Part shown: positions 57,356 to 64,000 of the stretch, one piece after another
Numbering within the stretch: the first letter of the stretch is position 1
Layout: each line of letters starts with the position of its first letter
NCBI GenBank assembly: GCA_963738665.1
Contig: CAVTXL010000017.1
Coordinates: 124,001-188,000 of the forward strand
Direction of reading: 5' to 3'
DNA from: JABDGM01 sp963738665
GTDB taxonomy: Bacteria > Planctomycetota > Planctomycetia > Pirellulales > Lacipirellulaceae
Length of the DNA stretch: 64,000 nt
Notes under the pieces: model-generated
Database searches by the model: none
Told to the model about the DNA's origin: nothing
The model's input: only the letters and a program-made list of their open reading frames with translations
Translations under genes and position numbers: made by a program

Positions 57356-57799
57356 GTGGCCGTTGTCATTCGCATGAAGAAGATGGGTCGGAGTCATTGT
57401 CCGTATTTCCGCATTTGCGCATCCGACAAGCGGGCACCACGCGACGGCCGTGTGCTCGAAGAGCTCGGTACGTACGATCCCCGCGTGCCGGAAACCGACG
57501 CGCGGGCCGTTTTAAAGGCCGACCGCGTCGACTATTGGCTCGGCGTCGGTGCCCTGCCGTCGGATAAGGTCCGTGTGCTGATCAAGAAGTACGGCACGAA
57601 CGGCACGCACGTCGACGCGCAGAAGGCGGCCCTGGAGCGGCTTTCAGCGCCAAAATCGGTGCCCGACCCGGGCGCCCCGGCCAGCTCGCCGAAGTCGAAG
57701 AAGACCAAGGAAGACGCAGCCGCGGCGACGAATGGTGATGGCGGCGACGAAGCGGGCGGCGTGGAAGCGGCCGCGCCAGCGGAAAGTGCCGCTGAATAG
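57356..57799 (+). CDS. rpsP: 30S ribosomal protein S16 with long C-terminal tail
   Basis: The GTG at 57356 follows GGGAG and gives VAVVIRMKKMGRSHCPYFRIC, the usual S16 start. The core runs to about residue 90 (RVLIKKYGTNG). The remaining ~55 residues are an Ala/Pro/Glu/Lys-rich tail that most S16 proteins lack. It heads the rpsP-trmD-rplS cluster; rimM, often the second gene, is missing here. Confidence 0.95.
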   Translation: MAVVIRMKKMGRSHCPYFRICASDKRAPRDGRVLEELGTYDPRVPETDARAVLKADRVDYWLGVGALPSDKVRVLIKKYGTNGTHVDAQKAALERLSAPKSVPDPGAPASSPKSKKTKEDAAAATNGDGGDEAGGVEAAAPAESAAE

Positions 57800-57814
57800 T
57801 GTGGCTGGGGAGCG

Positions 57815-57892
57815 AATGCAAAATGCAAAATGCTTAGTGCAAATTACAAAATGGTAGTGAACCGCCCACTGACCATTTTTCATTTTGCATTT
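57815..57892. repeat. AT-rich hairpin between rpsP and trmD
   Basis: AATGCAAAATGCAAAATG (57815-57832) and CATTTTTCATTTTGCATT (57874-57892) are near-perfect inverted repeats around a ~40-base loop. The AT content contrasts sharply with the flanking genes. It sits where rimM would be in many bacteria. Confidence 0.6.
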
Positions 57893-57919
57893 CCTATTTT
57901 GCGTTGAACATTTTCCGGC

Positions 57920-58627
57920 GTGATGCGTTTTGACGTTTTGACCCTGTTCCCGGAGATGCTTTCGGGCTATTTGGGTCAAAGCTTGTTGAAACGGGCCGTG
58001 GACGCCGGCATTGTCGACGTGCGGGTGCATAACATCCGCGATTGGGCGTCCGGCAAGCATCAGCAGGTCGACGATCGGCCGTTCGGCGGGGGGCCTGGCA
58101 TGGTCCTGCGACCGGAGCCGGTGGTCGAATGCGTCGAGGCCGTGCAGGCGGGGGGCGAGTCGCCAGGCCACTTGGTGCTGCTCTCGCCGCAAGGCCGGCG
58201 GTTGGATCAGCCGATCGTGGAAGAGCTCGCCGGCCACTCGCGGCTGGTGCTGTTGAGTGGGAGGTACGAGGGAATCGACCAGCGGGCGATTGATATTTTG
58301 CAGCCGGACGAGATTTCGCTCGGCGACTACATATTGGGTGGCGGCGAGGTGGCCGCAATGGTGGTGATCGACGCGGTCGTGCGGCTGGTGCCGGGAGTAC
58401 TCGGCGACGAAGAAAGCAACCGGCAAGATTCGTTTTCCGGTAAAGATCGACTGCTTGAATTTCCGCAATATACGCGACCGCGAGAGTATCGCGGCCGCAC
58501 GGTGCCAGGCGTGCTGATGACCGGCAACCACCCGGAAATCGCTCGCTGGCGGCGCGAAGAACAACTGAAGCGGACCCGCGAGCGGCGGGCCGACCTGCTG
58601 TCGGATAACGCCCAGACTGAAGAGTAA
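57920..58627 (+). CDS. trmD: tRNA (guanine-37-N1)-methyltransferase
   Basis: A 235-residue TrmD: FDVLTLFPEMLSGYLGQSLL start, the knot motifs DRPFGGGPGMVLRPEPV, LLSGRYEGIDQRAID and EISLGDYILGGGEVAAMVVIDA, and the linker to the C-terminal DNA/RNA-binding part (PQYTRPREYRGRTVPGVL). It methylates G37 of tRNAs to prevent frameshifting. GTG and ATG lie in tandem at 57920 and 57923; either may be the start. Confidence 0.96.
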   Translation: MMRFDVLTLFPEMLSGYLGQSLLKRAVDAGIVDVRVHNIRDWASGKHQQVDDRPFGGGPGMVLRPEPVVECVEAVQAGGESPGHLVLLSPQGRRLDQPIVEELAGHSRLVLLSGRYEGIDQRAIDILQPDEISLGDYILGGGEVAAMVVIDAVVRLVPGVLGDEESNRQDSFSGKDRLLEFPQYTRPREYRGRTVPGVLMTGNHPEIARWRREEQLKRTRERRADLLSDNAQTEE

Positions 58628-58639
58628 CTCGGATAATTT

Positions 58640-58929
58640 AACCACGAAGACACAAAGGACACGAAGAAGGCCAGCATTAAGTGCCTATCCCAGAACCGTC
58701 GGGGACTGTCCCAATTTTTCCGAGTCCGCGAGGAAAAATGGGACTGTCCCCCTCTCTGAGACGGTTCTGGGATAGGCTTTAAGACTTGGAACCGCTAATA
58801 GACGCTAATCAACGCGAATGGAATTAAGGGTGTGGAGGGTCCGCTCTCTCTATCTTTTCTCTATTAGCGAAAATTGGCGCACGTTAGCGGTTAAGAATCT
58901 GCCTTCGTGTTCTTCGTGCCTTTGTGGTT
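58640..58929. repeat. Serial/nested palindromic elements between trmD and rplS
   Basis: Three different inverted-repeat pairs fill this interval. The outer pair is 58640-58671 with 58901-58929 (ACCACGAAGACACAAAGGAC type, imperfect). A compact 95-bp hairpin at 58683-58777 has outer arms GCCTATCCCAGAACCGTC/GACGGTTCTGGGATAGGC and inner arms around GGGGACTGTCCCA. The third pair, AACCGCTAA (58790-58798)/TTAGCGGTT (58884-58892), has extra CGCTAAT matches inside. A half copy of the outer type follows rplS (59345-59390). Confidence 0.75.
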
Positions 58930-58965
58930 CCAGAATTAGAATTGAGTAGCTAAAGGACCCAAGCA

Positions 58966-59340
58966 ATGAGCCAACAAATACTCGACATGGTGGAGAAGCC
59001 GCACCTGAAGGCTGACATTCCAGATTTTGACATTGGCGACACGGTCGATGTCCACACGAAGATTTTGGAAGGCGATAAGGAGCGCATCCAAATCTTCACG
59101 GGCGTGGTGATCGCCAAGAGCGGCTCGGGCAGCCGCGAAATGTTCACCGTGCGGCGGATCGTGGCCAACGAGGGGGTCGAGCGCAAATTTCCGCTCCACT
59201 CGCCAAAGATCGAAAAGATCGAAGTCGTCCGCAGCGGCGTCGTGCGGCGGGCCAAGCTCTACTTCCTGCGCGAGCGCGTCGGCAAAGCCGTCCGCCTCCG
59301 CGAGCGGCGCCGCGATGTGGAAAAGGCGACCGGCAAGTAA
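58966..59340 (+). CDS. rplS: 50S ribosomal protein L19
   Basis: A 124-residue L19: LKADIPDFDIGDTVDVHTK, RIQIFTGVVIAKSGSGSREMFTVRRI and VERKFPLHSPKIEKIEVVR are the standard blocks. It sits at the 30S/50S interface. It follows trmD after the palindrome-filled gap and precedes the yraN-like gene. The ATG start is preceded by AAAGGACC. Confidence 0.96.
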   Translation: MSQQILDMVEKPHLKADIPDFDIGDTVDVHTKILEGDKERIQIFTGVVIAKSGSGSREMFTVRRIVANEGVERKFPLHSPKIEKIEVVRSGVVRRAKLYFLRERVGKAVRLRERRRDVEKATGK

Positions 59341-59542
59341 TATCTCTGGACCACGAAGGACCCAAAGAACCCGAGGAACAGCCACGAAGACGGACAAAAA
59401 AGCACTAAAGGATTTTGCATTGTAGCATTCGATCGATTGCAAGTTTTTTGTAATTATTGTGCCTTTCCGCGGCTAAATCTGCGTTGACTTCGTGCCCTAT
59501 GGTGGTTTAACGAATTCGCTTTCCTCATTCGTCCGCGTTGCC

Positions 59543-59959
59543 ATGAGCCTACGGACCTGGTGGGCGAATCTGATTCAGGAGAAGTCGCTCGGCGAGCGCG
59601 GCGAGGATGTTGCTGTTCGCTTTCTCAACCGCCAGCGGTATCGCATTCTGGGGCGGCGCGTCGATACGAGGCACGGCGAAATTGATATCATCGCGGTCGA
59701 CGAGCGAACCATTGTCTTCGTCGAAGTTAAAACCCGCCACTCGACCGACGCCGGCCACCCCACCGAAGCGATCGACGCTCACAAGCAAGAACGGCTAACG
59801 CGGGCGGCGCTCGCCTATCTCAAGGCCCAGGGGCTGCTCAAGTATTCGTCGCGGTTCGACGTCGTGGCCATCACCTGGCCGGCCGACGGCTCGCGGCCCA
59901 AGATCGAACACTACCGCGACGCCTTTCCTGCAGTTGGCCAGGGGCAGATGTTTCGCTAG
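59543..59959 (+). CDS. UPF0102/YraN-family protein
   Basis: A 138-residue protein of the YraN family (restriction-endonuclease-like fold): GERGEDVAVRFLNRQRYRIL, the catalytic-type HGEIDIIAVDERTIVFVEVKTR (Glu, Asp, ExK all present) and KQERLTRAALAYLKAQG. The start at 59543 fits the family; upstream in-frame codons are rejected. The gene commonly follows rplS (and rnhB) in bacteria. It is a probable nuclease or Holliday-junction-type protein, unproven. Confidence 0.88.
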   Translation: MSLRTWWANLIQEKSLGERGEDVAVRFLNRQRYRILGRRVDTRHGEIDIIAVDERTIVFVEVKTRHSTDAGHPTEAIDAHKQERLTRAALAYLKAQGLLKYSSRFDVVAITWPADGSRPKIEHYRDAFPAVGQGQMFR

Positions 59960-60139
59960 TGAAGGCCGCTCGCTCCGCCAACGGCACCATTATGCGGAAC
60001 GAAATGACGACACTCCGGGACTGCCCACCTCGCAAGCGGCGCGTTAGAATTGAGTATGGTTGTGGGCGGCAGTTTTGGGCGGCAGGCGCGGACCGTTCAT
60101 CGTCGATGGACACATCTTTTGCCAGGAGGGTAATCAAAA

Positions 60140-61823
60140 ATGGCCAAGCATATTTTTGTCACCGGCGGCGTAGTTAGTTCTCTGGGCAAGGGGCTGACCA
60201 GCGCGTCGATCGGCATGCTCCTGGAAAAACGCGGCCTCTCCGTGCGGATGCAGAAGCTCGATCCGTACATCAACGTCGACCCCGGCACGATGAGCCCCTA
60301 CCAGCACGGCGAAGTCTACGTCCTCGACGACGGCAGTGAGACCGATCTCGACCTGGGCCACTACGAACGGTTCACCCACAGCCCCCTCACCCGCGACAGC
60401 AACTACACGACGGGACAGATTTACCAGTCGGTGATCAACAAGGAGCGGCGCGGCGAGTTCTTGGGCAAAACAGTCCAGGTCATTCCCCATATCACGAATG
60501 AGATCAAGGGCGTGATCGCCAAGCTGGCCGACAATCGCCACGGACCGGTCGACGTCGTGATCACGGAGATCGGCGGCACGGTCGGCGATATTGAGAGCCT
60601 GCCGTTTCTCGAGGCCATTCGGCAATTCGCCCTGGATGTCGGCAAGGAAAACTGCCTGTACATCCACCTGACGCTCGTGCCCTATTTGAAGGCGGCCAAG
60701 GAACTGAAAACGAAGCCGACGCAGCACTCTGTCGGCCAGTTGCGGCAGATCGGTATCCAGCCCGATATCTTAATCTGCCGCACCGAACACTCGCTCAGCC
60801 GCGACGACCGCGAGAAGATCGCCCTGTTCTGCAATATCGCCAAGAACGCGGTGATTGAAGAGAAGGACAAGGACTTTTCGATTTACGAAGTGCCGCTGAG
60901 CCTGGTCGACAACAATCTCGACCGGCTGATCGTCGATAAGCTGGGCCTAAAGACGCCCGAGCCGAACCTGGAAGACTGGCGCGAGCTGTTGCGGCGGTTG
61001 CGGAACCCCGAGCACGAGATCGGCATCGCTGTCGTCGGCAAATACGCCGAGCATCACGACGCCTACAAGTCGATCTACGAGGCCCTCGATCACGCCGGCA
61101 TCGCCAACCGGGCCCAGGTCCGCATCGGCCGCATCCGCAGCGAAGACATTGAGGCCGAAGGGGCCGAGCGGCTCTTGGCCGGCTACGACGGCATCCTGGT
61201 GCCCGGCGGCTTCGGCGAGCGCGGCATCGAGGGCAAGGTGGCCGCCATTCGCTATGCGCGGACGAAGGGCATCCCGTTTCTCGGCATCTGCCTCGGCATG
61301 CAGTGCGCGGTGATTGAGTTCGCCCGCAACATCTGCGGCCTGGCGGGCGCTCACTCGACCGAGTTCGACAAGAACACGCCCCACCCGGTGATCTGCCTGC
61401 TCGACGAACAGAAGACGATCACCGACAAGGGAGGAACGATGCGGCTCGGCGCAGCCGACACGGCTCGAGGCCGGCAGCCAAGCAGCCCAGGCCTACGGCA
61501 CGACGAACATCAGCGAACGGCATCGGCACCGCTATGAGTTCAATAACATCTATCGGCAGCAGTTCGCGGCCAACGGCATGCAGTTTAGCGGCACGAGCCC
61601 CGACGGCTCGCTCGTCGAGGTGATCGAGCTGCCGCAGCATCCGTGGTTTGTGGCCGTGCAGTATCATCCCGAGTTCAAATCAAAGCCGACCGCCCCGCAG
61701 CCGCTGTTCGCCGGCCTGGTGGCCGCGGCCGTCGAGTTCAGCCAGGGCCGCGGCGAACGCGCGCCCGCCAAGAAGCCGGCCGCTAAACAGCCCAAGCCGG
61801 CCGACCAGGCGGTGACGTTGTAG
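60140..61823 (+). CDS. pyrG: CTP synthase, frameshifted
   Basis: This enzyme aminates UTP to CTP with glutamine. The synthetase half is intact (KHIFVTGGVVSSLGKGLTSAS, LDPYINVDPGTMSPYQHGEV, HITNEIKG). The glutaminase nucleophile is present in FLGICLGMQCAVIEFARN. Just after GGTMRLGA the GC run at 61448-61453 breaks the frame. The other frame resumes RLEAGSQAAQAYGTTNISER and contains the catalytic His/Glu (QYHPEF), ending with a Lys/Ala tail at 61823. Adding GC restores ~561 residues. Good AGGAGGG ribosome site. Confidence 0.93.
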
Positions 61824-61903
61824 TCATCGTCGCTCAATGGAGCACGACTAACATTCCCTATCGTTCAATCGATGCCGCAATCTCGCAGACGGCAGACGCG
61901 CTC

Positions 61904-62293
61904 ATGCCCGAGAAAAAGAAACTCATCATCGACGAAGACTGGAAGGCCCAGGTCGAGGCCGAGAAACAGGCCACGCAAGCGACATCCAAGCAGCCGAACG
62001 CGACGGCCGCCGGCGCCGCGCAAGACGATCAGCAGGCCGACGGGCCGATGCCGCCCGCGTCATTCGATCTGCTCGTCACGATGCTGGCCACCGAGGCCCT
62101 TGTAGCCATGGGACACGTGCCCCATCCTGCGACCGGCCAAATAAAGCCGCAGCGTAGCCAGGCCAAGTATCTGATTGACATGATCGAGATGCTGCACGAA
62201 AAGACCACCGGCAACCTGACGCCGGACCAGACTCAGCTCGTGGAAGACGTCCTGCACCAGTTGCGATTGGCCTTCGTCGACACCGCCACATAG
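61904..62293 (+). CDS. DUF1844 protein
   Basis: A 129-residue protein. The first 50 residues are charged and low-complexity (EKKKLIIDEDWKAQVEAEKQ). The DUF1844 core is PPASFDLLVTMLATEALVAMG and AKYLIDMIEMLHEKTTGNLT, all helical. The domain is widespread in planctomycetes and other phyla; its function is unknown. It follows pyrG by 80 bases on the same strand and could share its transcript. Confidence 0.85.
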   Translation: MPEKKKLIIDEDWKAQVEAEKQATQATSKQPNATAAGAAQDDQQADGPMPPASFDLLVTMLATEALVAMGHVPHPATGQIKPQRSQAKYLIDMIEMLHEKTTGNLTPDQTQLVEDVLHQLRLAFVDTAT

Positions 62294-62294
62294 C

Positions 62295-62380
62295 CCAGCC
62301 ATCTTTGCCGGGCACTCTTACCGCCCGGCCAACTTGGCCGGTGTTCTCATAGCGCGGCCATCTTGGCCGGGAATTCCCGC
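62295..62380. repeat. Three tandem ~30-bp GGCCANNTTGGCCGG units
   Basis: CAGCCATCTTTGCCGGG, CGGCCAACTTGGCCGG and CGGCCATCTTGGCCGG occur at ~30-base steps right after the DUF1844 stop. Each is a short dyad (GGCCA...TGGCC), so they may form a terminator-like set. From here to 62682 nothing else is seen. Confidence 0.5.
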
Positions 62381-62682
62381 CCCGGCATTGGGGCCGTATG
62401 GCCTGCGCAGCGAAGCAAGAAGGTTCGGCGATATGACTGAGAGCGAACCGAATTAGTTCGGCGTCAAAACAACCACACCCAGTCCGACGCGCCGTTGGCA
62501 ACAATGCCAACGATGCCGTACCTAATGCTTGCATTCCCGATCCGTTGACGGACGGCCGGGTGTTGACGGACTCGCGTTCGGACTGGGTGTGGAGTTTTCG
62601 AAGTGAGGTGGTGGGGGAGAGGAGCATCAGCAGTATCAAAGAATCCGCCTGCCGCTCCACTACTCCACTACTCCACGACGCC

Positions 62683-63165
62683 TCATCCCACCAACCTCTC
62701 CAATAACCCACGAAAGTCGGCCATTTCGTGGCCGATATGCTCCTGCCACCGCTGGAGATGCCAGATTTCGACGCACACCGCCGCGCCGACAATCATCACC
62801 GCGCCGTTCGGCTCGACGCCTAAAAACTCACGAAAACCATCGGGCACGACCAAACGCCCGCGGCCGGCCAGTTGCACCGGCCGGTGGCGCGTCGACAGCA
62901 GCCGGCCCAGCCGCTGCACATCGTCAAGCCGGCCATCCAGCCGGCGGGCCAGAATCTTGCTTTCAACCAGCCGAACGCCCTCCTCCAACCGTGCTTGCCA
63001 ATCGGCCGTACTCCAGAGACTGAGGCAGCCAGGCCGCTCCTTGGCGAGGATGCATTGGCCGGAGGGTGCGGCCAACGCATCGACCAGCTCGCCCGGGACG
63101 CTCAGGCGATAGCGGTCGTCCAGTGTGCGTGCGGCCTCGCCAAGGATCAGTTTTTCAGTCGCCAT
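62683..63165 (-). CDS. mraZ: MraZ-family transcriptional regulator
   Basis: A 160-residue protein with two AbrB-like MraZ repeats: GEAARTLDDRYRLSVPGELV in the first half and VQLAGRGRLVVPDGFREFLG in the second, plus the family end CVEIWHLQRWQEH. The usual DxxGRxxLP motif is weakened (DDRYRLSVP) in the first repeat but GRGRLVVP is kept in the second. MraZ normally heads the division and cell-wall cluster; here it stands alone, convergent with DUF1844. Confidence 0.85.
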   Translation of the reverse strand: MATEKLILGEAARTLDDRYRLSVPGELVDALAAPSGQCILAKERPGCLSLWSTADWQARLEEGVRLVESKILARRLDGRLDDVQRLGRLLSTRHRPVQLAGRGRLVVPDGFREFLGVEPNGAVMIVGAAVCVEIWHLQRWQEHIGHEMADFRGLLERLVG

Positions 63166-63657
63166 CGGTGGTCACAGGCAAAAGCGGTGACGGGTAATGC
63201 CCTCCGCGGCTGCCAGCACTTTCATCCGTGGCCAATTCCAATATGGGAAAGATACCCGCAACTATCGCAAGTACCTGCATGATTTGGGCAGTTTCCCCAC
63301 GATCTGTCTGATTGTACTGCTGCAGACCCCAGTTTCAAGTACTCCCCCCCGGAAAGAGACTCCGGCCCATCCGCCGCCGCAGCCGAAAGTACAAGGGCTG
63401 GACTTGTCTCGCGTCCAGCCGGGCGGTGCCCCAGCTCTGGCTCCAGGTCAACAACGATCCGCCCCGCAATTGCTAGCGGTATGATCACCCAACCGCCCCC
63501 GTGGCGCGACCGGCGTGGCGGATTTCGCCGTTTTGCTGTATCGATAGCCGGCCGAATCCGAACCACCCCCGGGGCCGATCGCCAGCACCTGCCTGGGGGT
63601 GGGGAGTTGGTCATCGCCCGCGCGCACTAGCACTGGCTACTAGAACTGTTTTCACCG
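63166..63657. other. Gene-free interval with one hairpin
   Basis: GGCTGGAC (63396-63403) and GTCCAGCC (63413-63420) form a perfect 8-bp stem with a 9-base loop and no T run. The rest of these ~490 bases between mraZ and the ketoacyl synthase has no convincing gene. Confidence 0.4.
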
Positions 63658-64000
63658 GTGAAATACTCCTCCGACGAAGATCGCGTCGTCATTACAGGCA
63701 TCGGGATCGTGACCTCGACGGGTCGCGGCCGCGAGGCCGTTTGGCGGGCGATCCAGCGGTGCGAAAGCCGCGTCCGGCGACTCACTGGCGTACCTGGCTT
63801 TCCCGACGGACTCTTGCTTGGGGCGACGGTCGACGTCGAAGGCGAGTTCCCCGGCCAGCTCAAAAACATTCCCCTCTGCCGACTGACGGCCGCCGAAGCG
63901 CTCGCCGACAGCCGGCTGACGAAAAGTCCCTCACAAAAACCCTCGGGATTGCTCTGGAAACCCTTTCCCTCAGGGAGAGGGCAGGGTGACGAGCCTCACA
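63658..64000 (+). CDS. Beta-ketoacyl-ACP synthase, 5' end
   Basis: From the GTG at 63658 the frame reads RVVITGIGIVTSTGRGREAVW and then VPGFPDGLLLGATVDVEGEFPG and LCRLTAAEALADSRL, the N-terminal part of a FabF-type condensing enzyme. The active-site Cys lies beyond the window. After about 63920 the residues no longer match the family, because the DNA becomes a CCCTTTCCCTCAGGGAGAGGG palindromic element. The gene may be interrupted or end there. GTG is used because no ATG fits. Confidence 0.7.
   Translation, partial: MKYSSDEDRVVITGIGIVTSTGRGREAVWRAIQRCESRVRRLTGVPGFPDGLLLGATVDVEGEFPGQLKNIPLCRLTAAEALADSRLTKSPSQKPSGLLWKPFPSGRGQGDEPH
63958..63990. repeat. CCCTCTCC-family palindrome inside or next to the ketoacyl synthase
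   Basis: CCCTTTCCCTCAGGGAGAGGG with the following CAGGGTGACG is the same element type as at 16681-16705 and 52718-52745. It lies in the open frame of the condensing enzyme near the window edge. Confidence 0.55.

Noticed and set aside
61448..61453. Programmed frameshifting in pyrG
   Set aside because: No slippery heptamer or downstream structure is obvious, and the same GC-run break recurs in unrelated genes, which fits an error better.
62295..62380. Possible CRISPR array
   Set aside because: Only three imperfect ~30-bp units without spacers, and no cas genes in the window.

Overview
The window is GC-rich, gene-dense bacterial chromosome from a planctomycete, most likely of the Pirellulales type. 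The evidence is the protein families. There are PEP-CTERM C-termini ending in a VPEP motif. Type I dockerin-like repeats sit on large secreted proteins. The window also has N-terminal FExLExRxLL motifs, a DUF1559 pilin-like protein, DUF1080 and DUF3500 proteins, a Cys-rich outer-membrane protein, and a GyrA with a PAQMRYTE active site. This assignment rests on family knowledge, not on a marker-gene tree.

Layout. 0-8 kb: the 3' end of a secreted dockerin/PEP-CTERM protein, a UDP-glucuronate decarboxylase-like enzyme, a ParDE-type toxin-antitoxin pair, a VanZ-like protein, a DUF1080 protein, an M48 metallopeptidase and an outer-membrane protein. 8-20.6 kb: metabolic and housekeeping genes, namely L-2-hydroxyglutarate oxidase, a P460-like cytochrome, an AI-2E-family permease, a membrane Mrr-like protein, MsrB, SufS, a YwqK-repeat protein, FolD, PgpA and sulfite reductase. 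20.6-29.3 kb: a decayed MNT nucleotidyltransferase, a MazEF pair, a gyrA operon, a small membrane-protein pair and a LysA-like decarboxylase. 29.3-36.1 kb: secreted-protein genes (PEP-CTERM proteins and two related metalloproteases) lying between two copies of a ~170-bp MITE-like element; one metalloprotease is truncated by an IS1380 transposase remnant. 36-43.4 kb: a minus-strand block of DUF1559, BlaI, BlaR, two membrane methyltransferases, an ATP-grasp enzyme and a PLP enzyme. 43.8-50 kb: a complete tripartite RND efflux system. 50.5-55 kb: a CAT-anticodon tRNA and a four-carbon acid-sugar catabolic locus (permease, PdxA2, DUF1537 kinase) with a repeated operator-like array. 55.8-64 kb: DUF3500, rpsP-trmD-rplS-yraN, pyrG, DUF1844, mraZ and the start of a ketoacyl synthase.

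The most striking feature is the number of otherwise well-conserved, single-copy-type genes interrupted by one frameshift: sufS, sulfite reductase, a small gene downstream of gyrA, a DUF6677-like gene, a PLP enzyme, a membrane methyltransferase, pdxA2 and pyrG. In all eight the break falls on a short GC/CG run and is repaired by restoring one or two GC units. Essential genes such as pyrG are affected, so systematic sequence or assembly error is the leading explanation. The breaks in the AI-2E permease (no GC run) and at a 7-A run in a metalloprotease are different in kind. The MNT nucleotidyltransferase remnant and the IS1380-truncated metalloprotease look like genuine decay.

Intergenic DNA is rich in palindromic elements: a CCCTCTCC/GGAGAGGG family, a CCCTGAAAGGG family, REP-like hairpins, and three serial inverted-repeat pairs between trmD and rplS. 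The two clusters most worth functional follow-up are the BlaI/BlaR-associated methyltransferase, ATP-grasp and PLP-enzyme block, and the tetronate catabolism locus with its four-repeat operator array.
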